Below, one piece after another: positions 7,384 to 15,971 of a stretch of DNA of 64,000 nucleotides. The stretch's first letter is position 1, and every line of letters starts with the position of its first letter. Source of the stretch: Hallerella sp964397425 (lineage in GTDB: Bacteria; Fibrobacterota; Fibrobacteria; Fibrobacterales; Fibrobacteraceae); the NCBI GenBank assembly GCA_964397425.1, contig CAYNID010000003.1, forward strand, positions 1-64,000, in the 5' to 3' direction. The notes below the pieces were generated by a model. The model saw only the letters and a list, made by a program, of their open reading frames with translations. It ran no database searches and had not been told where the DNA came from. The position numbers and the translations under genes are program-made.

Positions 7384-8354
7384 CGCGTTTCCATTTGGGA
7401 TATCCGGAGAATTTCTTCTGCAAACCGGCGTATCCAGCTTTCGTTCAAATTCAAACAGGGAATGCGGACAAAACGGCCTCCGCCGGCTGCTTTGAACAAC
7501 GCGTTCAATTCCACATCGGCTTCATAAAGCGTTTCTAAATTGTCCGCCGTGAACGAAGGGCAAACGACCAAAACATCCACGTGCCGCATACCCAAATCCT
7601 CCAGCACCTCTTTGGCGCTGGGTCCGAGCCATTTTCCTTTTCCAAATCGGCTTTGATAAGCCTTGTAAATTTTCGCTTCAGCGGAAACTTCTTTCAATTT
7701 TCCCTGAAACCATTCAAACTCCCTTTCACAATCCGACCGATACGGGTCCCCTAGGCGTTCCCATTTTTCGGGAATTCCGTGGAACGAAAAAACGACGGGA
7801 CATTTTTTATCCCAATGCAAAAGGATATTGTTCAATGTTTCTTCCAACCACACGCGGTTCATCGGAAAACCTTCGACAAAACGCATTTTCTGCGAGGGAA
7901 ATCGCCGAAACGCATCTTGCGCCAAATCCCGAACGGCTACCGTCGTCACCAACGAGCGTTGCGGATACAGCGGTACAACGCAAATTTCCCGTTTTCCCAG
8001 CCGATTGAATTCTTCTAAGACATCCCCAATAGACGGTCTTGCGCCAAATTCAAAGGCGTGACGCACCGGAATTTCCTGTCCGATGATTTTGGCGGCTTCT
8101 TCGGAAAAGCGCCTGGTGTAATAAATCAGCGGCATTTCTCCCAATCCGGAATTTTCCACCATCAGCCGGTATTTTTCAGCGCTTTTTGCAGAACGGCGCG
8201 GAGCAATGATGAACTTTAACAGCGCATTCCAAAAAAAAGGCGGATTTCCCAACGTGTGCCAATCTCCCAAAAATTCAACAAGATATTTTTTGACACTTTC
8301 CGGTGTCGCCTCTTCTGGAGAACCCAGTTGCACAAAAAGAATCGCATCGAGCAT
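7380..8354 (-). CDS. hemH: Ferrochelatase
   Basis: This 324-residue cytoplasmic or membrane-associated enzyme inserts Fe(II) into porphyrin, the last step of protoheme synthesis. Visible signatures are SFHGIP (190-195) with the metal-binding His192, YQSRFG...WLGPS (233-245) and CPSFTADNLETLYE (265-278) with the conserved Glu. The length matches the family. It is followed by an overlapping Omp85-like gene. Heme in a rumen-type anaerobe would serve cytochrome b of fumarate reductase or similar complexes (inference). AGGT stands directly before the ATG, with no good Shine-Dalgarno. Confidence 0.93.
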   Translation of the reverse strand: MLDAILFVQLGSPEEATPESVKKYLVEFLGDWHTLGNPPFFWNALLKFIIAPRRSAKSAEKYRLMVENSGLGEMPLIYYTRRFSEEAAKIIGQEIPVRHAFEFGARPSIGDVLEEFNRLGKREICVVPLYPQRSLVTTVAVRDLAQDAFRRFPSQKMRFVEGFPMNRVWLEETLNNILLHWDKKCPVVFSFHGIPEKWERLGDPYRSDCEREFEWFQGKLKEVSAEAKIYKAYQSRFGKGKWLGPSAKEVLEDLGMRHVDVLVVCPSFTADNLETLYEADVELNALFKAAGGGRFVRIPCLNLNESWIRRFAEEILRISQMETR

Positions 8355-8377
8355 ACCTCTATTTTAGAAAAATCGGC

Positions 8378-8385
8378 TATATTTT
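8378..8385 (+). promoter_or_regulatory. Promoter box before the RavA-like gene
   Basis: TATATTTT lies 19 nt upstream of the ATG at 8405. An AAGAAGG Shine-Dalgarno follows, so this gene has a normal short leader. Confidence 0.4.
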
Positions 8386-8404
8386 CCGAGAAGAAGGAAT
8401 TTTT

Positions 8405-9889
8405 ATGACCCTTGCTGAGAGAATTCAAAAATTGATATCCGAACTGGAGACGGGACTTGTCGAACGGGGAACCTTTTTGCGGTTGCTTTTTTTGGCCATT
8501 TTGACCGGGCAACCAACCTATTTATACGGAAGGGCGGGCTCCGGGAAACGCTCCTTGATTCGCCACGTCACCTCCGGATTCAAGGACATTCCAATTCAAA
8601 TTTATGGCCGCAGGAATTTTTCTCTCCCAGAAAAGAGTTCTCCCGTTGAACTAGCCGTATTCACCAGTTTCAACAGCGGCGACGCATCGATGACCAACGC
8701 CATCGGAGCCATCCTCGATGAGCGCTTGGCGACAGAAATCCTTTTGGCCGGAAGATTCCGCCCCGATGCCGCACTCGCCGAAGCGGGACTTTCCGACAGC
8801 ATCCATCTGGTGTTAAGCCTGCCGGATTCCGTGTCTCCAGAAGCCCTTCCCGCACTACTCTCTTCTGCCGGCGACCCGGAACAGTATGATGTTTCGGACA
8901 ATCTGAAAATTTCTGTCGAAGAATTGAACGCCTGGGGGAATGAATTTGAAAAAATCAATCTTTCCGAAGACAGCGTCATCCTCCTTCAACAAATCGCCAA
9001 TGAATGTGAAAAAGGAAACGTCTACATTTCGGCAAAACGTTGGCGCGGTCTTGCCAAAATAGCCCGGGCAGAGGCTTTTTTTGCTGGAAGGTCCACGACA
9101 AACATCACCGATTTTCTGTTCCTTTCCGAAGATTTGTGGGGAAAGCGCACAACGGCGGAAGCCATCCGAAAAGGTTTCGAAAACGGCATAGAAGCATTCC
9201 TCGACTCCGTTTCTCCCAATCCGGATGAATTGAAAATTTCCACCAAGGACCTTCTGCTCGATGCGGAACATTACAAAAATTCCAGCGGCAACCGTTACAA
9301 GACAATTTCCATCGAAGGCAAGGAGCACATTTCTTACTCCATCACCGTTTTCAATGAATCGATCACGCTTTACGTTCCTCTGTCCCGTGTCGGCACAAGC
9401 GAAGACTTTTTCCCGTTGAACGCGTTGCACCGCACAGAAACCCGCGCCAAATGCAACTTTCAAGGTGGCGACGTTTGTAAAATTTCCATTGATTCCAAAG
9501 CCAAACGCAACGGAATGCGGGCGTCTTCAAGCGTTCTGTCGTCTTCAACGGCGAACAATACAAACGCCACTTATGAAGATTACGCCAAACTGCCCACCGA
9601 AATTTTGCGTACAAACGATCCGGAAATAATGGAGCAGAATAAAATCGGCCTTCAAACGGCACACGAAAAACTGTTCGACGTCATCACCAATTCCCTGCAG
9701 AGCTTAAAAAAGCTCAAAGCCGTATACAATCGGAATTCCGAATTTCAAAACGACCCGTTCTTGTCCAAAAATGTTTACAAGGATTTCATGAACCGCATTC
9801 TCAAACGCTACAAATCCCTGGGAGAATTTACCAAAGAGCTGCAACAAATCGAAGCCGTTCTTTCCCAGGCATCGACCGGAGTCAACTGA
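8405..9889 (+). CDS. RavA-like MoxR AAA+ protein with degenerate ATPase core
   Basis: The 494-residue protein matches E. coli RavA in architecture. An N-terminal part (AERIQKLISELETGLVERG...) and a Walker A GRAGSGKRS (about 41-49) are followed by the RavA-type triple-helix region VYISAKRWRGLAKIARAEAFFAGRS (split by me into its halves near 208-232), then a C-terminal extension with a beta-rich and a coiled part. I cannot find the Walker B acidic pair or the sensor Asn expected from FLDEIWK/ASNE in RavA; the region reads VFTSFNSGDASMTN. No viaA (VWA partner) is adjacent. Start chosen at 8405 by its Shine-Dalgarno. Confidence 0.75.
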   Translation: MTLAERIQKLISELETGLVERGTFLRLLFLAILTGQPTYLYGRAGSGKRSLIRHVTSGFKDIPIQIYGRRNFSLPEKSSPVELAVFTSFNSGDASMTNAIGAILDERLATEILLAGRFRPDAALAEAGLSDSIHLVLSLPDSVSPEALPALLSSAGDPEQYDVSDNLKISVEELNAWGNEFEKINLSEDSVILLQQIANECEKGNVYISAKRWRGLAKIARAEAFFAGRSTTNITDFLFLSEDLWGKRTTAEAIRKGFENGIEAFLDSVSPNPDELKISTKDLLLDAEHYKNSSGNRYKTISIEGKEHISYSITVFNESITLYVPLSRVGTSEDFFPLNALHRTETRAKCNFQGGDVCKISIDSKAKRNGMRASSSVLSSSTANNTNATYEDYAKLPTEILRTNDPEIMEQNKIGLQTAHEKLFDVITNSLQSLKKLKAVYNRNSEFQNDPFLSKNVYKDFMNRILKRYKSLGEFTKELQQIEAVLSQASTGVN

Positions 9890-10231
9890 CTAGCGGAATG
9901 CGAAATACACCGCCCCGACAAGGCAAAGAGCCGACCACAGATAATCCAATTTCAGCGGTTGGTTCATCATCAAAACGGCAAACGGGGCGAATACGGTCAA
10001 CGCGACCGCTTCTTGAATGACTTTGAGCTGCACGACATTCAATGCCGTGTAACCGTAACGATTCGCCGGCACCTGTATCATATATTCAAAAAGGGCGATG
10101 CCCCAGCTGGCCAAAGCGGCGATGATCCAAGGCTTGGCGTTTAAAAATTTCAAATGCCCATACCAGGCAAACGTCATAAACAGATTCGAACAAACGAGAA
10201 GCCCCGCCGTAATCAAGGCAACTTTCAGCAT
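9890..10231 (-). CDS. DUF486 family small membrane protein (DMT-like)
   Basis: This 113-residue protein has four hydrophobic helices and the pattern FMTFAWYGHL ... SWGIALFEYMIQVPANRYGY, the hallmark of DUF486, a family distantly related to small multidrug-resistance and DMT transporters. Its transport substrate is unknown. It overlaps the preceding membrane-protein gene by 7 nt, so it belongs to the minus-strand operon 11423-9890. Its stop abuts the stop of the convergent RavA-like gene without a gap. Confidence 0.83.
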   Translation of the reverse strand: MLKVALITAGLLVCSNLFMTFAWYGHLKFLNAKPWIIAALASWGIALFEYMIQVPANRYGYTALNVVQLKVIQEAVALTVFAPFAVLMMNQPLKLDYLWSALCLVGAVYFAFR

Positions 10232-11049
10232 ATTTCCAAGTCCTTCCTTTTTTTCCAGCGCCTTTTGCCAAAGCCCCTGTTCAAATTCCTCTTTGCAAAA
10301 TACAGGGCGATTAAGACATAAGCGCAGCCCCAGGCCGCAAAATGCAAAACGACAAGTCCCCAGAACCCAGAAACAGCCGCCAAAACGAATCCCGCAGAAA
10401 CTTCTTGCAAATCTGTCAAAGATTCATCGTCTAACGTATCAAATTCCGATTGAGAAATTCCCAACAATTCCACCATTAAATTTTCTGCAGGTTCTTCTGA
10501 ATCCGCCGTCATCTCCAAGGAATTGTCCAAAGCCGTTTGAACTCCCCGCAATCCGTTGAAATCCGCAAGCAGTCCCACCGCCAAAGAAAGTCCAATTCCA
10601 AACAGCAGCCAGTTCTTTCCGCGGAATCCGAAACGCGCCAGGGAAACGCACAGAATAAATCCAACGATCCATTTCGCGAAAAAGGCGGCACTCCAAGCCG
10701 TACAAATTTCCCCACTGTCGGGAAATACGGAATACAGCGGAGAAAGAACGGTCAATACGCCGGCGAAAACAGCCAAAGCCGTCCACAAAGTCCGCATCGT
10801 TTTCATTCCATCGGCGAACGTCGGCAATCTTTTTAAAATGGCCCGCAGCAAATAAACGTTTCCCCAAGCCAAAAGCAAAAAAGAAATGGCGAGAAAAACG
10901 TCCACTCCCGTCGCAAGCGGCGCTAATATGGAAAGGAAGCCCGACAAATCAAAGAAGTAGAGTCCCGTATAAACAAAAACCATCAGTGGCAAAACGACCA
11001 CTGAAAAAACAGCCAATCCAATCGGCAACTTAACCGGCGCAGGTTCCAT
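10225..11049 (-). CDS. Unknown polytopic membrane protein
   Basis: The 274-residue protein shows about seven hydrophobic segments (near 12-32, 40-60, 88-105, 118-138, 146-162, 213-232 and 238-250) and an acidic loop rich in Glu, Asp and Leu (about 178-210). The tail is very basic (KRRWKKRKD). I do not recognise the family; it may be a DUF-type protein typical of this lineage. It starts 1 nt inside the stop of the GroES-like gene and overlaps the DUF486 gene by 7 nt, which indicates one operon. Confidence 0.65.
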   Translation of the reverse strand: MEPAPVKLPIGLAVFSVVVLPLMVFVYTGLYFFDLSGFLSILAPLATGVDVFLAISFLLLAWGNVYLLRAILKRLPTFADGMKTMRTLWTALAVFAGVLTVLSPLYSVFPDSGEICTAWSAAFFAKWIVGFILCVSLARFGFRGKNWLLFGIGLSLAVGLLADFNGLRGVQTALDNSLEMTADSEEPAENLMVELLGISQSEFDTLDDESLTDLQEVSAGFVLAAVSGFWGLVVLHFAAWGCAYVLIALYFAKRNLNRGFGKRRWKKRKDLEIC

Positions 11050-11423
11050 CAGACGCCCAATTCAGAAAGGCCGTCATCGCGGATAACCAGGAGGATAGCA
11101 CCCTGCCCCACGACTTCATACCGTTCTTCGTTGATTTCGATTTGAAAAGCGTTGCCGTGCAAATACAACGCCTGATCGCCTTCTTCCACTTGAAGCGGCA
11201 CGTAATTCAACGGTTCCGATGTTTCTTTCAAAAAGGCATCCGGCTCCGTTGAGGGTATCGGATATCCCGGTCCCACCTTGACTACGATTCCCGCATGGAC
11301 AGCGTCCTTTTCGCGGACGCCGGGCGGCAAATAAAGACCGCTGCCCGTTTTGGTGGCGGCATCCAGGGGTTTCAACAAGACTCTATCCCCAATCATCACA
11401 ACTTTTTCAACATTTGAATCCAT
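11049..11423 (-). CDS. GroES-like co-chaperonin family protein
   Basis: The 124-residue protein follows the GroES fold: GDRVLLKPLD at the N terminus, a mobile-loop-like GSGLYLPPGV, then HAGIVVKVGPG, GDQALYLHG and the C-terminal strand EVVGQGAILLVIRDD. It is longer than the usual ~95 residues because of an insertion after VGPG. No groEL lies next to it; the downstream genes code for membrane proteins. It may be a GroES paralogue rather than the main co-chaperonin. TATTTTTA stands 5 nt before the ATG, with no Shine-Dalgarno. Confidence 0.8.
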   Translation of the reverse strand: MDSNVEKVVMIGDRVLLKPLDAATKTGSGLYLPPGVREKDAVHAGIVVKVGPGYPIPSTEPDAFLKETSEPLNYVPLQVEEGDQALYLHGNAFQIEINEERYEVVGQGAILLVIRDDGLSELGV

Positions 11424-11477
11424 AGCGGTAAAAATAGAATTTTACATTGAATTTTCCCCATTTTCATCCAAACCTGC

Positions 11478-11505
11478 TTGCCTTTTCCCAATTTTTATGT
11501 ATAAT
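11478..11505 (+). promoter_or_regulatory. Sigma-70-like promoter before the 44-codon gene
   Basis: TTGCCT (11478-11483) is followed after 16 nt by a perfect TATAAT (11500-11505). It points at the small gene at 11570 and leaves a leader of roughly 55 nt. Confidence 0.5.
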
Positions 11506-11569
11506 GTTAGCGTCTGCTTAAAAAAGAAGACAAAAACCGCCGGGAAGACAACCTCGGCAAGGAGATACA

Positions 11570-11704
11570 ATGAAAGAAAAAAACACAGACTTCCGGGCAG
11601 AGCGAGTGCTCGAAACGGAAGAAGATTCTTGGAATCAAGATTTTTCAACCAAATTTGCCCAAGACGACGAAGATGCCGGTTCTTGGTGGATGGATGAAAA
11701 ATAA
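11570..11704 (+). CDS. Small acidic protein, 44 residues, unknown
   Basis: ATG at 11570 is preceded at 6 nt by AAGGAG, and the frame runs 44 codons to TAA at 11702. The product is acidic, starts MKEKNTDFRAERVLETEED and ends DDEDAGSWWMDEK, with three Trp and no hydrophobic segment. A promoter-like TTGCCT-16-TATAAT lies upstream and a 10-bp hairpin downstream, so it looks like a real single-gene unit. I recognise no family. The Asp/Glu-rich tail with paired Trp might bind a basic protein or an RNA polymerase or ribosome surface (speculation). Confidence 0.7.
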   Translation: MKEKNTDFRAERVLETEEDSWNQDFSTKFAQDDEDAGSWWMDEK

Positions 11705-11727
11705 TTCCAAGGGAAATCCAAAAGCTC

Positions 11728-11757
11728 AACCCCGATGTTCCATCGGGGTTAGTTGTT
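11728..11757 (+). terminator. Terminator after the 44-codon gene
   Basis: AACCCCGATG and CATCGGGGTT form a perfect 10-bp stem with the loop TTC, followed by AGTTGTTT. The T-run is weak, but the stem is very stable. Confidence 0.7.
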
Positions 11758-11781
11758 TAAAAAGCCGCCGGAAAAGCCGCG

Positions 11782-12372
11782 TCAAATCCACAGCACTTCG
11801 TTTCCCTTGCGCTCCAAAGGTTTTCGCATGGGCATCCCACTTTCAGAATCCGGATACCCGACAACGACGGAACCAAAAACGCGTTCTTCGGGGCGCATTC
11901 CCAAACTCTGCAAATAATCCACCAAAGACGGTTCTTCGGAAAGCCAGCGGAGTTGATTTATCCAACAGCTGCCCAAATCCAGCGCATTCGCTTCGAGCAT
12001 CATGTTTTCGATGGCACACGCAGAATCCGCCATGGCGTTCCCATAATCTTTTTGATTGGCGACAATGATGAGCGCCGGGGCGTCGTAACAAAAAACGTAA
12101 CCGCCTTTCTGGGACTTTTCAATGGAATTTTTCAAGCTCTTATACAAGCCTTCATGAAGTTCCATTTTGGCGAACGCTTTCTCCACCAAAGAAATCAAAT
12201 TTCGAAGAACTTCTGCTTTTTGAACCACTAAAAAATGGCAGCTTTGATTATTGCCGCCGCTGGGCGCGAAACGGCCCGCTTCAAGAACCTTTTCCAATTT
12301 TTCCCGCTCCACGGGAATTTGCCGGTAACGACGGGTACTGCGCCGGGAAAGTATCGCTTCGAACAACTCCAT
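11782..12372 (-). CDS. Nitroreductase family protein
   Basis: This 196-residue FMN-dependent flavoprotein reduces nitro groups or similar acceptors with NAD(P)H. Motifs are the N-terminal ILSRRSTRRY (FMN phosphate-binding), APSGGNNQSCHF (about 36-47) and the late VVVGYPDS segment. The start is set at 12372 because GGAG lies 7 nt upstream; an alternative GTG lies 6 nt earlier. It is monocistronic as far as can be seen, with 29 nt to the MCE gene upstream. Confidence 0.87.
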   Translation of the reverse strand: MELFEAILSRRSTRRYRQIPVEREKLEKVLEAGRFAPSGGNNQSCHFLVVQKAEVLRNLISLVEKAFAKMELHEGLYKSLKNSIEKSQKGGYVFCYDAPALIIVANQKDYGNAMADSACAIENMMLEANALDLGSCWINQLRWLSEEPSLVDYLQSLGMRPEERVFGSVVVGYPDSESGMPMRKPLERKGNEVLWI

Positions 12373-12401
12373 AGACACACTCCTTCAAAACAGATTTTCC
12401 A

Positions 12402-13319
12402 TTAAAAGAAATCAACATTCAGCGGCAAGCCGTTCTTTTTTACACTCTTCAAAAGGGCTGTTGCGTCGGATTCCACCGATTTCAGTTTTTGAGAAACTTC
12501 TCCGCCTTTCTGCAGCAGCAACCCCGCCGAATTGTCGTCGCTGCGTAACTGCACAAGGATTTCATTCCACGTTCCACAAAGCGTCTCGACGGATTTTTGC
12601 AACTGTTCCAATTGCAAAACGAGTTTTTCACCACCGTTCTTGGTAGAATCCACCTGTTTGACCATTTCGTCCAGTGTTTGTTCCAATTTGTCCGCCGTTT
12701 GGGAAAGATCTTCCATCAACTGGGAAATTCCGCCTTTCCAAGATTCCGCGTCACGGCCAATTTCCGCGACCAGGCGTTTTCCTTTTTGAACGACCCGGCG
12801 CCCCTGTTTCCCGACAAAGCCGTTTTTCAACGAATCCAAAAATCCGGAGACTGCGCCCGAAACTTCCGCCAAATCCCGCATCGCCGCGTTCAAATCTTCC
12901 CGCGCCGTATTCAATCCTTTATCAAAAACCGCGTTCAAAACGGTGTCGCCATTTGCAAAAAATTCAGGCGAAGTTCCCACATCCACCCAAAGCTCCCGAT
13001 TTCCCAAAAAACCCGCCGAAGCAAAATGCAACCGGGAATCCTTCGGCAATCGAAAATCCGAAGTCATTTCAAATTTGACGTAAATACAAGAATCCGTTTT
13101 GTGCACATGGAGAATGCGCCCCTTGGGGATGCCGCCCACTTTGACGTTGTTTCCTTTGGCGACGGGACCGACCTCGTCAAAAACGGCAACATAGGCAAGG
13201 CGCTCGTTATGCGGGCTCAGGGGATGGAACCAATACCAAAGAAAAAATATCCCGGACAAGAGCAGCAAAACGCCCAAAAGCATCCGTTTGTTTCCATAAC
13301 CGGAAATTTTACTATTCAT
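12402..13319 (-). CDS. MlaD/MCE domain protein
   Basis: The 305-residue protein has an N-terminal membrane anchor (about residues 13-33), one MCE domain (about 40-115: AVFDEVGPVAKGNNVKVGGIPKGRI, given here only as its key Gly/Val-rich stretch), and then a long alpha-helical, partly coiled-coil region. Such proteins form periplasmic rings or tubes for phospholipid transport. MlaE and MlaF partners are absent from the window. The start overlaps the last 8 nt of hprK, giving the operon hpf-hprK-mce. Confidence 0.82.
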   Translation of the reverse strand: MNSKISGYGNKRMLLGVLLLLSGIFFLWYWFHPLSPHNERLAYVAVFDEVGPVAKGNNVKVGGIPKGRILHVHKTDSCIYVKFEMTSDFRLPKDSRLHFASAGFLGNRELWVDVGTSPEFFANGDTVLNAVFDKGLNTAREDLNAAMRDLAEVSGAVSGFLDSLKNGFVGKQGRRVVQKGKRLVAEIGRDAESWKGGISQLMEDLSQTADKLEQTLDEMVKQVDSTKNGGEKLVLQLEQLQKSVETLCGTWNEILVQLRSDDNSAGLLLQKGGEVSQKLKSVESDATALLKSVKKNGLPLNVDFF

Positions 13320-14340
13320 ACGCTGATCCGTTTAAAACTTCATCAAATCCATCATCGGCAGACACTCCCGAAGCCTTGTCTTGAATGGCTTTCTTCAACG
13401 CTTTGTCAAATTCTTTCGCCGAATCGACTCCGTTTATTTTCATCAGCGTATTCATCGCGATGACCTCGGAAATCACCGTCAGGCTTTTACCCGGAGCAAC
13501 CGGAATCAAAACCTTGGGAACTTTGACACCCAAAATCCGTTCATACGAATGCGAAAGCCCCGTGCGATCATAGCTGACGCCCTGCCGCCACGGTTCGAGT
13601 TCAATGACAACTTCGATTTTCTTTTTGCGGCGCACCGAAGAAATTCCAAACATGGACCGCACATCGATAATGCCGATTCCGCGAATTTCCATGTGATGTT
13701 TGAGGAGGGATTCCGAACGTCCCACCAGCAAATCGCCTAAGCGGGTAATGCGGACGGAATCATCGGCTACAAGACGGTGCCCGCGCTCCACTAAATCCAA
13801 AACACATTCTGATTTTCCCACGTTGCTGTCGCCGACATAGAGCATTCCCACGCCGTAAACATCAACAAGGCTCGCGTGAACAGAAGTATAAGAAGCGAAG
13901 AATTGTTCCAAAAACCGCTGCGTTTCCTTGGCGAAATCAAAAGTCGAAAGTTCCGTTGTCATCAGCGGAACATTTTGCCGGGAACACATTTCGCAAAGTT
14001 CTTTGTGCGGCGGCAAATTATGAGTCAAAACCCAAAGAGGGGATGTATATCCGGAAAGGCGTTCAAAAATTTTTGCGCGTTCTCCCGCTCCAGCATTTTC
14101 CAAAAAGCTCCATTCCGTAGAGCCTATCATCTGGATCTGATCCGGATTGTAAACCGAAAGGAATCCGGACATGGCAAGTCCGGGGCGAAGAATGCCGATA
14201 TGGGTCAAATTCGTCCGCAGCGAAGATTCCGGCGTGTGTAACGAAAGTTTCAGTTTCTGCCGGAAATGCCTATAAAAATCAAGAACCGGGCACGAGGCTC
14301 GGCGCTTGATATCCAAATTGTCGAATGCGTGATAGGTCAA
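13312..14340 (-). CDS. hprK: HPr kinase/phosphorylase
   Basis: The 342-residue protein contains the HprK C-terminal domain: VHASLVDVYGVGML, Walker A GDSNVGKS (170-177), ERGHRLVADDSV and the signature MEIRGIGIIDV (about 218-228). HprK phosphorylates Ser46 of HPr, linking carbon status to regulation. The usual SGxGKS reads SNVGKS, and HG reads HA. It follows hpf by 2 nt, the same order as in rpoN-hpf-hprK clusters. No HPr or PTS gene is present in the window. Confidence 0.9.
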   Translation of the reverse strand: MTYHAFDNLDIKRRASCPVLDFYRHFRQKLKLSLHTPESSLRTNLTHIGILRPGLAMSGFLSVYNPDQIQMIGSTEWSFLENAGAGERAKIFERLSGYTSPLWVLTHNLPPHKELCEMCSRQNVPLMTTELSTFDFAKETQRFLEQFFASYTSVHASLVDVYGVGMLYVGDSNVGKSECVLDLVERGHRLVADDSVRITRLGDLLVGRSESLLKHHMEIRGIGIIDVRSMFGISSVRRKKKIEVVIELEPWRQGVSYDRTGLSHSYERILGVKVPKVLIPVAPGKSLTVISEVIAMNTLMKINGVDSAKEFDKALKKAIQDKASGVSADDGFDEVLNGSAYE

Positions 14341-14342
14341 GT

Positions 14343-14672
14343 TCAGTTTTGCGAGGCTGTTACATTCGCAACGGATTCCGCCTGATGCGCCTTTTGCTTC
14401 TCATTGGTTTTTTTGAGTTGCACTTTGGCGCGTTCAAGGGCTGAATCAATCGCCTTGCCCATGTTTTCTTCTGTCGCAGAAGCGACCACGACAGAGCCTT
14501 TGACATTCAACGTAATTTCACAGTGACGGACAAGATCGCTTTCCCGGTCTAAAACAATGGATGCGGCGGTGATGTTCGGATAGAATTTGCCGAGCGCATC
14601 CACTTCGTCTTTCAAAGATGCCTGAAGTGTGTCAGAAATTGTGCAATGACGGGCAGAAATTTGAACTTCCAT
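14343..14672 (-). CDS. hpf: Ribosome hibernation promoting factor (short HPF)
   Basis: The 109-residue protein starts MEVQISARHCTISDTLQ and continues with the HPF/YfiA beta-alpha-beta pattern (VDALGKFYPNITAASIVL, ending in a Lys-rich helix). It binds 30S subunits and helps to form inactive 100S or 70S particles in slow growth. It is the short type without a C-terminal dimerisation domain. The start at 14672 is set by GGAAGG 8 nt upstream. It is the first gene of hpf-hprK-mce. Confidence 0.88.
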   Translation of the reverse strand: MEVQISARHCTISDTLQASLKDEVDALGKFYPNITAASIVLDRESDLVRHCEITLNVKGSVVVASATEENMGKAIDSALERAKVQLKKTNEKQKAHQAESVANVTASQN

Positions 14673-14877
14673 ATCGAACCTTCCGGTTAAGGGTGAACAG
14701 TCAATGGAGAATTTTTCAACTCTCCTTTTCAAAGGATATACATCTTTCTTTTTCAAAAAAGAACGATTTTAAAGAATTTTTTTTGATTTGGCCTGCGTTT
14801 TCCGCCCAATGGACATTCTCAGCAGGACATCGGCCGTCCATGCGGAATTTCGGGCGTACACATTTCAAAAAATTGGA

Positions 14878-14885
14878 TATATTTG
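14878..14885 (+). promoter_or_regulatory. TAnnTTTG promoter box before glk
   Basis: TATATTTG is a perfect match, 18 nt upstream of the glk ATG, with a GGAG Shine-Dalgarno in between. It is thus an example of the same box with a normal leader. Confidence 0.5.
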
Positions 14886-14903
14886 AGCAAAAATGGAGTT
14901 TTT

Positions 14904-15971
14904 ATGGAACTGAAATGGTGCAACCCCGAAGCGAAATTCGACCGATTGGTCTTGGCTATCGACATCGGGGGGACAAACACGAATCTAGGACTTGTCGCCT
15001 GTCAAAAAGGCACTTTCACTTTAATCATGAAAGCCGATTACGCCTCTGGAAAAATCGACGGCCTGGAAGCTCCCATCGCAGAAACCATCCGCATCGCTTT
15101 GGAAAAACGACCGGATTTGAAGCCCAGCCATTGTTGCATCAGCGCGGCGGGCCCCGTTTCTGACAACAAATGCACCATGACGAACCTCAACTGGAAAGTG
15201 GACGGAAACGACCTGTCGACAAAGCTCGGCATTCCCGTTCTGGTCATCAACGACTTCATCGCCATCAGCTATGGCATTCCCACGTTGAACGTCGACGATC
15301 CGCAGCAAATTTACAAGATGCCCCATCTCGACGGCTCCCTGCCGGAATCCAAACCGGCGACCAAAGCCGTCATCGGACCGGGAACCGGCATGGGAATCTC
15401 TTTTTTGGCGTTTGACGGAGAAAAATACATTCCGGCCAGTTCTGAAGGCGGACACATCACTTTTGCCCCTTTCGACAAAGACTCGCAGGAATTCCGCGAC
15501 TACATGCAGGCAAAAATCGGATGCGTTCCCGGCGTTGAACCTCTTTGCGCCGGACAAGGACTTGCCAATTTGTACGAATGGCGGCGCGATTCCCGCGGCG
15601 TTCCGCAAAACGAAGCGTTCAAAAAAATCGAAGAGACGGAAGCAGGCGACCGTCCCAAATACATCAGCCGCGCCAGCGATACCGATCCTGTCGCCGCCGA
15701 AATGATGCGGCTTTGGGTTAAAATGCTCGCCCGCTACGCAAGCGACATGTGCGCCCTGTTCTTGCCTTTTGGCGGCTTCTACCTGGCCGGCGGCGCCATG
15801 CAAAAAGATTTGCGCTGGCTCATCGGAGACAATCTGTTCATGCAATTCTTCGAACAGAATTACAATCCAAACATTTTGCCGCTGCTCAAAAAAGTTCCCG
15901 TTTACATCATCAAGGACTACAGCATCAGTCTTTATGGTGCGGCGAACGCCAGCATGAATCTGCAAAAATAG
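14904..15971 (+). CDS. glk: Glucokinase
   Basis: This 355-residue cytoplasmic enzyme phosphorylates glucose to glucose 6-phosphate. It has the phosphate-binding LAIDIGGTNTN (about 17-27), the interdomain GPGTGMGIS (about 160-168) and the sugar-binding SSEGGHITFAP (about 182-192), as in E. coli-type Glk. No signal peptide. Start set at 14904 by TGGAG 7 nt upstream. In a cellulose degrader this would feed glucose and cellodextrin products into glycolysis (inference). Slightly longer than E. coli Glk (321 residues). Confidence 0.9.
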   Translation: MELKWCNPEAKFDRLVLAIDIGGTNTNLGLVACQKGTFTLIMKADYASGKIDGLEAPIAETIRIALEKRPDLKPSHCCISAAGPVSDNKCTMTNLNWKVDGNDLSTKLGIPVLVINDFIAISYGIPTLNVDDPQQIYKMPHLDGSLPESKPATKAVIGPGTGMGISFLAFDGEKYIPASSEGGHITFAPFDKDSQEFRDYMQAKIGCVPGVEPLCAGQGLANLYEWRRDSRGVPQNEAFKKIEETEAGDRPKYISRASDTDPVAAEMMRLWVKMLARYASDMCALFLPFGGFYLAGGAMQKDLRWLIGDNLFMQFFEQNYNPNILPLLKKVPVYIIKDYSISLYGAANASMNLQK

